Shown here: positions 34,101 to 41,825 of the stretch, piece by piece
How the letters are laid out: every line of letters starts with the position of its first letter
Position numbering within the stretch: the stretch's first letter is position 1
Assembly: GCA_964385465.1 (NCBI GenBank)
Contig: CAYLPJ010000003.1
Coordinates: 1 to 64,000, forward strand
Length of the DNA: 64,000 nt
Direction of reading: 5' to 3'
DNA from: CAYLPJ01 sp964385465
GTDB taxonomy: Bacteria; Planctomycetota; Phycisphaerae; SM23-33
Made by a program: the position numbers and the translations under genes
Notes under the pieces: generated by a model
Seen by the model: only the letters and a program-made list of their open reading frames with translations
What the model was told of the DNA's origin: nothing
The model's database searches: none

Positions 34101-35281
34101 TGCAGATGCTCCGAAAGGGCCACGGCGGCGTGAAGCTCGATGCCGAGGCCTGGGACCGGCTGATCACGTGGATCGACCTGAACGTCCCGGACAAGGGCAA
34201 GTGGAGCGCCCACCGCAAGATCTCCGGCAACATCGAGGACCGCCGCCGCGAGATGCGCAAACGCTACGCAAACATCAATTACGACCCCGAGACCATCTCG
34301 CCGACGCGGCTGAAGCTGCCCGGCGAGGTCGAGAAGCTCCCCCCCGTGCCCGACAACCCCGACGCGGCCGCGCCCGGCTGGCCCTTCGACGCCGACGAGG
34401 CCAAGCGCCGCCAGCGCGCCGCGGCGGAGAGCCTCTTCGGCGCCGACGCCCGCACGGAGATGGCGGTGGACCTCGGCGAGGGGCTCAAGCTTCAGCTCTC
34501 GCTGGTCCCCGGCGGCGAGTTCGTCATGGGCGACGCCGACGGCGCCCGCGACGAGCGCCCGCGCTGCCGTGTCACGATCGGCAAACCCTTCTGGATGGGC
34601 CGGCTGGAAGTCACCAACGCCCAGTACGCCCTGTTCGATTCCGACCACGACAGCCGCTACATCAGCCATTACAACAAGGACCAGAGCAAGCGGGGCGAGC
34701 CGGCCTACCAGCCCGAGCAGCCGGTCATCCGCGTATCCTGGCAGCGGGCGATGGACTTCTGCCGCTGGCTCAGCGACCGCACGGGTATGCGGTTCTCCCT
34801 GCCCACCGAAGCCCAGTGGGAGTGGGCCTGCCGCGCCGGGACGGCCAGGGCCTTCAACTACGGACCCGCCGGGGCCGACTTCGCCAAGTTCGCCAACCTC
34901 GCCGACAAGCAGCTCAACAAGCTCACCCGCCGGGACTCGCCGGACTGGATCCCCACGATCGACGCGGTCAGCGACGGCGCGACGATAACCACCGGCGTGG
35001 GCAGGTACAGCCCCAACGCGTGGAACCTCTGCGACATGCACGGCAACGTTGCCGAGTGGACCCGCACCACCTACCGCCGCTACCCCTACGACCCCGGCGA
35101 CGGGCGGGACGCCGCCGACCCGGCCGGGCGGAAGGTCGTCCGCGGCGGCTCGTTCTACGACCGCCCGAAGCGGGCCCGCTCGGCGTTCCGGCTGAGCTAC
35201 CCGTCCTGGCAGGTGGTCTACAACGTCGGCTTCCGCGTCGTCTGCGAGGCCGAGCCAGGCAAGGTCGTCGCGAAGAAGTAG
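31145..35281 (+). CDS. Multidomain secreted protein: hydrazine-synthase-alpha-like middle domain, two CxxCH haem sites, sulfatase-modifying-factor domain
   Basis: A 1378-residue protein. Residues 1-23 are a signal peptide. About 150-215 is a ligand-binding-like module (YFGSDDGLVVWLNGRKI), followed by an arginine-glycine run. About 440-860 resembles the propeller-like middle domain of hydrazine synthase alpha (LFASTRCFQGVPCVGGGNQ). Two haem c sites follow: CVGCH near 870 and CVSCH near 919. From about 1118 to the end is a formylglycine-generating-enzyme/SUMF1 fold (LVPGGEFVMG, EVTNAQYALF, SLPTEAQWEWACRAG, RGGSFYDRPKRARSAFR). The paired cysteines of active formylglycine-generating enzymes are absent there, so it should not mature sulfatases. 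A periplasmic electron-transfer or binding role is possible but unproven. Confidence 0.85.
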   Translation: MSKQMRWTAAVAALAAVCGSAMAAEPEWYVRKDTWQATMQASREALAAWEAERTAEAKEAKPARPGKHGLAMGPFHRIGPFSERGKSAFETAFAPEKEMELAGGPIDVSKRHGKLHWQRRNDADGVVHQLRCPDESALYFYRTITSKQSRKVMAYFGSDDGLVVWLNGRKIISRKVARGVSPNQDSAKLDLRKGDNHLLIKIWNRGGDCGYYFSLNEKPKGGRRGRRGRRGPTPEEARRQRLWDLVADEFASAEARRQMAWERGDNIWSRDWKPGDIADLAGRYIGPLHGTRAGETVKELAAAADTQEGLARVRQAYYAGRRVQDALARLGDINVRALRLAIEDLTASFGEKYPKGPEYLRRLDELEKLIAAAGEGKGGDEKKLVGVVEAFGALRREALLANPLLGFDKLLVLTRSAKSPKLGLPQNWQGNCALKKTGYDNEIAVLSLKDLAAGAKTLYKPEKDVFVGDVELHWDAEKMLFSSIGENGRWHVFELGADGKGLSQITNNDLPDVDNYDPVYLPDERILFASTRCFQGVPCVGGGNQVANLYLMNADREHGSVRQLTFEQDHDWCPTLLHDGRVMYTRWEYTDSPHYFTRLLFSMNPDGTQQMELYGSNSYWPNSIFYARPCPGHPTKVISVISGHHGVPRMGELILFDPAKGRHEASGVVQRIPGYGEEVEPIIRDQLVNSSWPRFLHPWPLNDKYFLVSCQTSNKESWDLFLVDVFDNMLRLYSEPGRVVFEPVPLAARARPPVIPDKVDLERDDAVIYMADVYVGDGLKDVPRGTVKKLRVFEYHYAYYRMGGHIHIGIDGPWDVHRILGTVPVKEDGSAMFRVPANRPLAFQPLDEDGQALQVMRSWSTAMPGEFLSCVGCHERQSDTAAVQYAAATARTPDEVEPWRGDPRGFSFTREVQPVLDKYCVSCHDGKKKNRAGQPIPDFRVDGTAKFRNFTPSYVALHPYVRRPGPESDYHLLPPLEYHAEVSELVQMLRKGHGGVKLDAEAWDRLITWIDLNVPDKGKWSAHRKISGNIEDRRREMRKRYANINYDPETISPTRLKLPGEVEKLPPVPDNPDAAAPGWPFDADEAKRRQRAAAESLFGADARTEMAVDLGEGLKLQLSLVPGGEFVMGDADGARDERPRCRVTIGKPFWMGRLEVTNAQYALFDSDHDSRYISHYNKDQSKRGEPAYQPEQPVIRVSWQRAMDFCRWLSDRTGMRFSLPTEAQWEWACRAGTARAFNYGPAGADFAKFANLADKQLNKLTRRDSPDWIPTIDAVSDGATITTGVGRYSPNAWNLCDMHGNVAEWTRTTYRRYPYDPGDGRDAADPAGRKVVRGGSFYDRPKRARSAFRLSYPSWQVVYNVGFRVVCEAEPGKVVAKK

Positions 35282-35380
35282 CGTCCGCCGGCCCCGTCGG
35301 CGTCGAAGCCCCCCGCCGGCGCAAGCGAACGGCGGGGACGCCACCGCCGCACCGCCCGCGCCCCCCGTGCGTCCGGGCCT

Positions 35381-35421
35381 TGCTTAAGTCCCCTCCTCAA
35401 GTGTCGATAGAACGGGAGACG
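35381..35421 (+). promoter_or_regulatory. Candidate promoter of the secretion/pilus locus, first block
   Basis: TGCTTAAGT starts at 35381, exactly 93 bp before the GTG of the STAS gene. The TTAA is followed 15 bases later by GTCGATAG, close to the sigma-28 (FliA) pattern TAAA-N15-GCCGATAA. The same 9-mer lies 93 bp before the first pseudopilin gene at 41826. Confidence 0.45.
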
Positions 35422-35473
35422 ACCGTCCTGCGCGGACTGCGCGCAGCAGCGCGCATACAGGAAGGAGGCCCGG

Positions 35474-35809
35474 GTGAAGATCACCAGGCAGCGGCACGAA
35501 GACGGGGCGACCCTCAAGCCGTGCGGACCGCTGACCGGCGACGACGCCGAACAGCTCCGCCGGGCCGCGGAGTCCGCGCTCCAGGACGGCGCGGCCGCGA
35601 TCGTCATCGACGTCTCCGGCGTGCCCTTCGCCGACAGCCGCGGACTCGAAGTGCTCGTCGAACTGGCTGAACACGCCCTGCGGACCGGCGGGACGCTCCG
35701 CCTGGCCGGGGCCAACGACCTGCTGCGCGAGGTGCTGGACCTGACGGAGCTTACGCCGATGTTCGACCTGATCGACGGTGTGGACCCGGTCGAGGAGGTG
35801 CCCGCATGA
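35474..35809 (+). CDS. STAS-domain protein (anti-sigma factor antagonist-like)
   Basis: A 111-residue single STAS domain. The phosphorylatable serine region is VPFADSRGLEVL at about residues 52-63, and the final helix is typical (FDLIDGVDPVEE). It starts with GTG, supported by AAGGAGG upstream. The stop overlaps the ATG of the pilus/secretion ATPase gene (ATGA), so the two are translationally coupled. Such proteins respond to partner kinases or bind targets, and here it may regulate the ATPase. A STAS gene leading a secretion/pilus operon is unusual. Confidence 0.85.
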   Translation: MKITRQRHEDGATLKPCGPLTGDDAEQLRRAAESALQDGAAAIVIDVSGVPFADSRGLEVLVELAEHALRTGGTLRLAGANDLLREVLDLTELTPMFDLIDGVDPVEEVPA

Positions 35810-37560
35810 GCGGCGCGAACGCCACGGCCGCGGCGCGGTTCCGGATCGGCGACCTGCTCGTCGAGGCGGGGATCATCACCGAGGACGCCCTCGGCGAGGC
35901 CCTCGCCGCCCAGAAGCAGACGGGCAGGATGCTCGGCGAGGTGCTGATCGAGCAGAACGTCGTCACGGCCGACGTGCTGCTGGAGACGCTCGCCCGGCGC
36001 CTGAACTGCGGTTGGTGCCGCCTGCGCCCCGGCATGTACGACCCCGCGGTGCTTGACCTCGTCGGGGAGGAGGAGGCCGTCCGGCTCAAAGCCCTGCCGA
36101 TGTTCAAGGTCCGCGACACGCTGACCGTGGCCATGGCCGAGCCGCAGTCCCTGCCCGCGCTGGACCGCCTGCATTCGCTGACCGACTGCACCATTCGCCC
36201 GGTGCTCGTGCTGGCCGAGGAGATCGCCGAGGGGATCAAGCGCTGCGCCGGCCCGACCACGGGGATGGAGGCGCTGCTTGCGAGCCTGTCCGACAGCGAC
36301 GTGGAGGTCCTCGGCGCCGAGGACGAGGCCGCCGACGGGTCGCTGACCGACATCCGCGAGTCCGACGACGCCAGCCCGGTGGTCAACCTGGTGAACATGG
36401 TGATCCTCCGGGCGATCCGCGACCGTGCGAGCGACATTCACATCGAGCCGGACAAGAAGACCACCCGCATCCGCTACCGCGTCGACGGCGTGCTCCGCGA
36501 CCTGATGAAGCCGCCGGCGGGCATGCACGCGACGATCGTCTCCCGCGTGAAGGTCACCGGGCGGATGGACATCGCCGAGAAGCGCCTGCCGCAGGAGGGG
36601 CGGGTCCGCATCAACGCCGACGGGCGGGAGGTGGACCTTCGCGTCAGCTCCATGCCCACCGTGCTGGGCGAGAAGCTCGTCATCCGCCTGCTGGACAAGG
36701 CCAACCTCCACGTCCGCATGGAAGACCTGGGCTTCCGCAGCGAAGCCCTCGACGCCGTCCGGCGGATGCTCCGCAGCCCCTACGGGCTCGTGCTGGTCAC
36801 CGGTCCGACCGGCAGCGGCAAGACCACGACGCTCTACTCGGCACTGAGCCTGATCCGCAGCCCCGAGCGGAACATCGTCACCGTCGAGGACCCCGTCGAG
36901 TACCAGCTCGACCTGGTCAACCAGATCCAGGTGCAGGAGTCGATCGGCATGACCTTCGCCCGGGCGCTGCGGAGCATCCTCCGCCAGGATCCCGACGTGA
37001 TCATGGTCGGCGAGATCCGCGACGAGGAAACCGCCCGCGTGGCCGTCCAGGCCGCCCTGACCGGCCACCTCGTGCTGGCGACGCTGCACACCAACGACGC
37101 CGCCGGCGCGGTGGCCCGGCTGGTGGACATGGGCGTCGAGCCGTACCTGCTGAGCGGCGCCCTGATCGGCGTGATCGCCCAGCGCCTGGTCCGCACGGTC
37201 TGCTCCCACTGCGCCGAGCGGTACGCGCCCGATGCCGACGCCCTCGGGGAAGCCGGCCTGGACGCCGGCGAAGGCGACTTCCGCCGGGGCACCGGCTGCG
37301 GGGAGTGCCACGACTCCGGCTTCAGCGGGCGCAGCGGCGTCTACGAAGTCATGGACATGACCGCCCAGCTCCGCCGGCGAATCAAGAAGGGCATCTCATC
37401 CCAGGAGATGCGCGACGTCTGGCAGGCCGCAGGCGGGCTGTCTCTCCGCCAGGAAGGTCTGCAGGTCGCGCTGGCAGGGCGAACCAGCCTCGAGGAAGTC
37501 CTCGCCGTCACCCGGTCCGAAAACGACCCGCCCCCGGGGTCCGAGGAGACCATCGGATAG
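35806..37560 (+). CDS. GspE/PilB family secretion or pilus assembly ATPase
   Basis: A 584-residue cytoplasmic hexameric ATPase. Residues about 10-150 form the MshEN/GSPII_E amino domain (IGDLLVEAGIITEDALGEAL), which in some homologues binds cyclic di-GMP. The nucleotide domain has Walker A GPTGSGKTTT near 335, an Asp box, Walker B (PDVIMVGEIRDEETA), and a His box (LATLHTNDA). A zinc-binding pair of CxxC motifs follows (CSHC near 465, CGEC near 499). It would power pseudopilus or pilus extension together with the GspF-like protein encoded next. Confidence 0.95.
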   Translation: MSGANATAAARFRIGDLLVEAGIITEDALGEALAAQKQTGRMLGEVLIEQNVVTADVLLETLARRLNCGWCRLRPGMYDPAVLDLVGEEEAVRLKALPMFKVRDTLTVAMAEPQSLPALDRLHSLTDCTIRPVLVLAEEIAEGIKRCAGPTTGMEALLASLSDSDVEVLGAEDEAADGSLTDIRESDDASPVVNLVNMVILRAIRDRASDIHIEPDKKTTRIRYRVDGVLRDLMKPPAGMHATIVSRVKVTGRMDIAEKRLPQEGRVRINADGREVDLRVSSMPTVLGEKLVIRLLDKANLHVRMEDLGFRSEALDAVRRMLRSPYGLVLVTGPTGSGKTTTLYSALSLIRSPERNIVTVEDPVEYQLDLVNQIQVQESIGMTFARALRSILRQDPDVIMVGEIRDEETARVAVQAALTGHLVLATLHTNDAAGAVARLVDMGVEPYLLSGALIGVIAQRLVRTVCSHCAERYAPDADALGEAGLDAGEGDFRRGTGCGECHDSGFSGRSGVYEVMDMTAQLRRRIKKGISSQEMRDVWQAAGGLSLRQEGLQVALAGRTSLEEVLAVTRSENDPPPGSEETIG

Positions 37561-37566
37561 CCTCCC

Positions 37567-38793
37567 ATGAAGGTCGCCTACAGGGCATACGAACGCAGCG
37601 GGCGCGAGGTCACGGACGTGATCGACGCGACCAGCATCGACGACGCGGCCGAGCGGCTGCGCCAGCAGGACCTGTTCGTCGCCGACCTGTCGCCCGAGGG
37701 CACGGTGGCGGCGCCGAAGGCCCCGGCGGCGCGGGGCCCCCGGGTCCGCGGCGGGAAGCTCAAGAACCTGCTGATGTTCACCCGCCAGCTCGGCGTGCTG
37801 CTGCGGGCCGGGACCCCCCTGGCCGAAGGGCTCTCGGCCTTGGAGCGGCAGAGCAAGGACGCATCCTGGCGGCAGGCGGTCGCCACCGTTCGGGTGAACC
37901 TGGAACAGGGCATCGCCCTGTCCAAGGCCATGGAGGCCCGGGACGACTGCTTCGACACCGTCTACCGGAACATGATCGCCGCGGGGGAGAAGAGCGGCAA
38001 GCTCACCGAGGTGCTCGAGCGCCTCGCGGTGCTGATCCGCAAGCGCGTCCACGTCCGACGGACGCTCCTGGCGGCGATGATCTACCCGACGCTGCTCGTG
38101 GTCGTCTCCCTGGCCGTCTTCGCGGTGATGCTCACCGTCGTCGTACCCCGGTTCGCCCAGCTCTTCGAGGCCCTGGACGTCGACCTGCCCCCCACCACCG
38201 CCGGCCTGGTCGCCGTCAGCGACTGGATGCGGTCCTACTGGCCGATGCTGCTGGGCGGCCTGGCCCTGGGGGCACTGGGCTTGCGCCAGGCCTTCAAAAC
38301 GCGGGCCGGGCGAAGGGCAAGGGATACCGTCCTGCTGAGGCTCCCGTGCGCGGGCAACCTGGTCCGCAGCTTCGCCACCGCCAAGATCGCACGGCTGCTC
38401 GGCGTGCTGCTCAACAGCCACCTGCCGATCCTCGACGCCTTGCACCTCACCCGCGATGCCGTGGCCAACCACCACTACATCCGCCTGCTCGACGACGCGG
38501 CCGAGGCGGTCAAGAGCGGCCGGGCCATCAGCTCGACGTTCAAGGGCTCGGACCTGATCAGCCCGTCGGTCTACGAGGCGATGCACAGCGGCGAGCAGAG
38601 CGGACAGGTCAGCCCGCTGCTGCTGGACCTGGCCGACTTCATGGACGAGGAGAACGAGACCGCCCTGAAGGGCCTGATCAGCATCCTCGAGCCGGCCATC
38701 CTCGTTCTCATGGGCGTGGTCGTGGGGTTCGTGGCCCTGAGCATCTTCACCCCGCTGTTCGACGTGACCGGCATGACGCAAGGAGGCCGATGA
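37567..38793 (+). CDS. GspF/PilC family inner-membrane platform protein
   Basis: A 408-residue protein with two repeated GspF domains (about 65-190 and 270-395). Each has the LLRAGTPLAEGLSALE / LLNSHLPILDALHLTRD type start and an EKSGKLTEVLERL / EQSGQVSPLLLDLADF type block. Three membrane segments are visible, near 170-195, 218-240 and 375-400. It anchors the ATPase and passes pseudopilins into the growing fibre. It starts 6 bp after the ATPase stop, and its own stop overlaps the start of the PilM-like gene. Confidence 0.93.
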   Translation: MKVAYRAYERSGREVTDVIDATSIDDAAERLRQQDLFVADLSPEGTVAAPKAPAARGPRVRGGKLKNLLMFTRQLGVLLRAGTPLAEGLSALERQSKDASWRQAVATVRVNLEQGIALSKAMEARDDCFDTVYRNMIAAGEKSGKLTEVLERLAVLIRKRVHVRRTLLAAMIYPTLLVVVSLAVFAVMLTVVVPRFAQLFEALDVDLPPTTAGLVAVSDWMRSYWPMLLGGLALGALGLRQAFKTRAGRRARDTVLLRLPCAGNLVRSFATAKIARLLGVLLNSHLPILDALHLTRDAVANHHYIRLLDDAAEAVKSGRAISSTFKGSDLISPSVYEAMHSGEQSGQVSPLLLDLADFMDEENETALKGLISILEPAILVLMGVVVGFVALSIFTPLFDVTGMTQGGR

Positions 38794-39827
38794 TGAGATG
38801 GGCACTTCCCACCGGCCGCGAGCCGATCGGCCTGGACGTCGGCGAGCGACACGTCAAGGCCGTCCAGTGCTCCCGTCGCAAGGGCGGTCTGCGCGTCGAG
38901 GCCGCCGCGTGCCTGCCGCGCCTTCACACCGGCCCGACCGTCACGCGGGACGAGGTGCAGCGCCTCCGCCGGGAGCTGCCGGAGCTGGGCTTCCGCGGCG
39001 AGGGAGTCATCCTCGCCGTGCCTCACGAGAAGCTCCTGACGGGCATCATGGAGTTGCCGCCGGAGGATTCCGGCGCCCCGTTGGCGATCCTGGCCCGCAG
39101 CGAGCTGGCCCGGATGCACCGGTGCGATCCCCAGGGGTTCGAGATGGCCTGCTGGTCCCTGCCGGCCCCGGCGCGGGCGTCGAACACGACGTTCGTCATG
39201 GGCGCCGCCTGCACCCATCGCGACGCCGACCGCCTGCTGGACCTCTTCGAGGACGAGAACTTCGCCGTCGAGAGACTGGAGATTCAGGCCCGCGCCCTCG
39301 TCCGCGCCTGCCTGCCCATGCTGCATGACACCGACGGCGTCGCCGGCGTGCTCGACCTCGGCTGGTCCGCCGGGCGCCTGATCCTCGTCTACCACGACAC
39401 CCTCGTCTACGAACGCAAGCTCGCCAAGAGCGGGCTGGCGGCGCTGATCCTCGCCCGCGCCGACGCGACCAACACCAGGCCGCCGCAGATCGAGCACATG
39501 CTCGCCGACGGACAGATCGCCCTGGACGACGGCGCCGAATCCGAGCGCGGCTCCCCGGCGGCGTGGGCGCGCGGAATGGTCGACGAGATGCGGACACCCC
39601 TGAGCTACCTGGCGAACCAGTACTCGGGCGCGCGGCTCGAACGCCTCCTGCTGGTCGGCGGCGGGGCGAGGGTCGCCGGCCTGGCCGACCACCTTGCCGG
39701 GCAACTGGAGTGCGCCGTGCAGACCGTCGCGCCCAGCGACCTCGCCGAGGGGGCCGAGACGCTCGACCGGACGTACGGCCCGACCCTCACCACGGCACTG
39801 GGACTGGGGAAGACCCATGAAGGTTGA
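38793..39827 (+). CDS. PilM-like actin-fold protein
   Basis: A 344-residue cytoplasmic protein of the PilM/GspL-cytoplasmic type. Actin-like ATPase elements are GLDVGERHVKAVQ near residue 11, VAGVLDLGWSAGRLILV near 180 and LLLVGGGARVAGLADHLA near 285. It should bind the amino end of the PilN-like membrane protein encoded next and link the ATPase to the envelope. AGGAGG lies six bases before the ATG at 38793; the adjacent ATG at 38790 is the alternative. Overlap with genes on both sides implies one operon. Confidence 0.88.
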   Translation: MRWALPTGREPIGLDVGERHVKAVQCSRRKGGLRVEAAACLPRLHTGPTVTRDEVQRLRRELPELGFRGEGVILAVPHEKLLTGIMELPPEDSGAPLAILARSELARMHRCDPQGFEMACWSLPAPARASNTTFVMGAACTHRDADRLLDLFEDENFAVERLEIQARALVRACLPMLHDTDGVAGVLDLGWSAGRLILVYHDTLVYERKLAKSGLAALILARADATNTRPPQIEHMLADGQIALDDGAESERGSPAAWARGMVDEMRTPLSYLANQYSGARLERLLLVGGGARVAGLADHLAGQLECAVQTVAPSDLAEGAETLDRTYGPTLTTALGLGKTHEG

Positions 39828-40488
39828 CGACTGGCAGCCCGTGGACCTCACGCCCGCGACCCGCCGCGAGGCGAGGCACCTCCGCCGTCGCGCCCGGCGG
39901 TGGAAGGCCGTCCTCGCGCTCTACGGGCTGGTCGTGGTGTGCGGCTACGTGCTGTGCACGCTGGCCGCGGATGACGATGTCGGGGCCGTCGCGCAGCGCG
40001 TCCAGCAACTGGAGTCCCGAGCGGCCATGTGGCGCGGGCGCGTCGGGGATGTCCACCGCGAAGTCGATGCCGCCACCCGGCAGCTGGCCGTCACGCACGC
40101 CGTCGCCCGCCACCCCGACTGGAGCGTCCTGCTGGCCCTGTTGGGGCGAAACCTCCGCGGGGAGGTCGTCCTGAGGCACTGCGCGCTGACCCCCGAGCTG
40201 CCGCCAGACACCCACGACCCCGACGAGGACGAGGAGGACGCCGAGTTGGTCGATCCGAACGAGCTCGAACTCGATGACATCGTGCCCCGACGCGGGTACC
40301 GGTTCGTGGTCGACGGGTTCGGCAGCACCCAGACCGCCGTCTCCGGCTTCATCCTGCGACTCGAGCGGACAGGGCTGTTCCGCGACGTCCGACTGGTCAG
40401 GACGTCCCGTCAGGCGTTCCGCGACGGGCAAGCCGTCGCGTTCCAGATCGACTGCGTCCTCGGCCGCCCGGCAGGAGGCGAGTCGTGA
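39817..40488 (+). CDS. PilN-like membrane protein
   Basis: A 223-residue bitopic protein. A short cytoplasmic tail contains the PilM-binding-like segment WQPVDLTPATRRE (PilN proteins have a similar NLLP motif). Then come one membrane helix at about 32-53, a coiled-coil stretch and a ferredoxin-like periplasmic domain (RGYRFVVDGFGSTQTAVSGF). The assignment rests on gene order and topology as much as sequence. It overlaps the PilM-like gene by 11 bp and the next by 4 bp. Confidence 0.75.
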   Translation: MKVDDWQPVDLTPATRREARHLRRRARRWKAVLALYGLVVVCGYVLCTLAADDDVGAVAQRVQQLESRAAMWRGRVGDVHREVDAATRQLAVTHAVARHPDWSVLLALLGRNLRGEVVLRHCALTPELPPDTHDPDEDEEDAELVDPNELELDDIVPRRGYRFVVDGFGSTQTAVSGFILRLERTGLFRDVRLVRTSRQAFRDGQAVAFQIDCVLGRPAGGES

Positions 40489-41063
40489 GAAGCCTGTTGG
40501 GCAGGATACCCCGGATCTATCGCATCGACGTGCTCGGCGCGGTCTTCTGCCTCGCCGCGCTGCTGCCCCTGCTGCTGCCCTATGTCAACCCGCTGCTTCG
40601 GCCCCGGCCGTGTGCGGCCCAGCAGCAGAAACGACTGTCGCAACTGCGCAGGGACGTCACCCGGCTGTCGAACGGGCTCGCGCGGGGCAAGCGTAGGCTG
40701 GCGGAGCTGACCGAGACGCTGGCATCGCGGCAGGTGGCGCTGAGTCCGCCGGACCGCATCAACGCGCGCGTCGGCGAACTGGCCCGCCTCGCCGAAGAGG
40801 CCGGGCTGAGCATCGACGAGCTGCTGCCGGGCGCCCCGAGCCGCCGTCCCCTCTGCAGCGAGGTGCCCATCCAACTCAAGGGGCGGGGATCCTATCCGAC
40901 CTGCGCCACCTTCCTCGCCGCCCTCTCCCGCCGGTTCCCGGACACCGCCGTCCGTTCCTTCGAGCTGACCGCCCGACCCCAGCGCGATGACGCCCCCGCC
41001 GAGTTCTCCGCCAGCCTGATCTGGCATGCCGCCCACCCCGGCGCCGAGCCCGACGACGACTAA
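40485..41063 (+). CDS. PilO-like membrane protein
   Basis: A 192-residue bitopic protein with a membrane helix at about residues 14-36, a coiled-coil segment (about 45-85, RLSQLRRDVTRLSNGLARGK) and a small periplasmic domain ending in an acidic tail. Position after a PilN-like gene and overall layout match PilO/GspM-type alignment proteins. The start is a GTG overlapping the previous stop (GTGA). Sequence similarity to characterised PilO is weak. Confidence 0.7.
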   Translation: MRSLLGRIPRIYRIDVLGAVFCLAALLPLLLPYVNPLLRPRPCAAQQQKRLSQLRRDVTRLSNGLARGKRRLAELTETLASRQVALSPPDRINARVGELARLAEEAGLSIDELLPGAPSRRPLCSEVPIQLKGRGSYPTCATFLAALSRRFPDTAVRSFELTARPQRDDAPAEFSASLIWHAAHPGAEPDDD

Positions 41064-41114
41064 TTCGGCCGGCGATTTGCCCGCGGCGTTCCTGAATCGT
41101 CTGTTTCCCGTGCT

Positions 41115-41675
41115 ATGGCACGGAACAAGAAAAAGGTGGTGTTGGTGGTTGCGCTGGGCTGCGCGGTTGCCGTGTTCGCTCTGGACCGTCTGGCCCCCGA
41201 CCTGCTGCCCGGCGGACCGGTCTCCGCCGAGGCGTCCTTCATCGACACACGGGTCGAGCCGCCCGGGCTCGACATCGCCGACCGCCCCCTCCCGCCCGCT
41301 CCGCAGCCGGACCTCGCCGATCGCCTCCGCGAGCTGGCCGACCGCGACGGGCTTGACGTCGACGGCGCCGGGGATGCCTTCTGCCCCGCCGACGCCTGGT
41401 ACAGGGCGGGCGGCGAGGAGCCGGTCGTCGTCGAGGAACAGCCCCTGCCCGCCGACCCCGCCGAGCTGTTCGCGGCGCGGCACACGCTGGCCGCGACGGT
41501 CATCGCCGCCGGGGGCGGGACGGCCATCGTCGGCGGGCGATGCCTGGCGGTGGGCAAGAGCCTTGACGGCTTCCGCCTGGCCGCGGTGGACGAGCGTTCC
41601 GCGACGTTCGTCCGCGGGGCCAGCCGCGTCGTGCTCCGCCTGCCGCAGCGCCCCGTCACGCCGGCCGAACCGTAG
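41115..41675 (+). CDS. PilP/GspC-like periplasmic protein
   Basis: A 186-residue protein with one amino-terminal membrane anchor (about 7-24), a long proline- and acid-rich linker, and a small carboxyl beta domain (GRCLAVGKSLDGFRLAAVDE followed by VVLRLPQR) resembling the HR domain of GspC/PilP, which contacts the secretin. No secretin is in the window, so one would have to be encoded elsewhere. Call is based on topology, domain pattern and position. Confidence 0.6.
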   Translation: MARNKKKVVLVVALGCAVAVFALDRLAPDLLPGGPVSAEASFIDTRVEPPGLDIADRPLPPAPQPDLADRLRELADRDGLDVDGAGDAFCPADAWYRAGGEEPVVVEEQPLPADPAELFAARHTLAATVIAAGGGTAIVGGRCLAVGKSLDGFRLAAVDERSATFVRGASRVVLRLPQRPVTPAEP

Positions 41676-41732
41676 CGGAAGCCCGCGGTTTCCGCTCCGG
41701 CCATTGCTGGGCCGAAGTCGATCCTCACGCAC

Positions 41733-41774
41733 TGCTTAAGTGCCGCCAGTCATCGACCGAAGGAAACCACGAGG
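41733..41774 (+). promoter_or_regulatory. Candidate promoter of the pseudopilin block
   Basis: TGCTTAAGT starts at 41733, 93 bp before the ATG at 41826, the same distance as its copy before the STAS gene. A CCGA core lies about 16 bases after TTAA, a weaker match to the sigma-28 -10 element. The flanks (CACTGCTTAAGTG) also form a near palindrome that could be an operator. Confidence 0.4.
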
Positions 41775-41825
41775 ACGACGTACGGGCACGAAAGCCAACA
41801 GTTGGGACAACCCAAGGAGCGAGCA

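Noticed and set aside
34498..35281. SUMF1-like domain as a functional formylglycine-generating enzyme for the sulfatase at 16870
   Set aside because: The paired active-site cysteines expected in the RGGSF..C...C region are absent.
30659..35344. Open minus-strand frame of 1561 codons opposite the multidomain gene
   Set aside because: Shadow of the G+C-rich coding strand; repetitive Val/Ala/Arg/His composition and no motif or ribosome site.
35340..35400. Sigma-54 promoter upstream of the STAS gene
   Set aside because: TTGC is present but no GG dinucleotide lies at the required 10-base spacing upstream.
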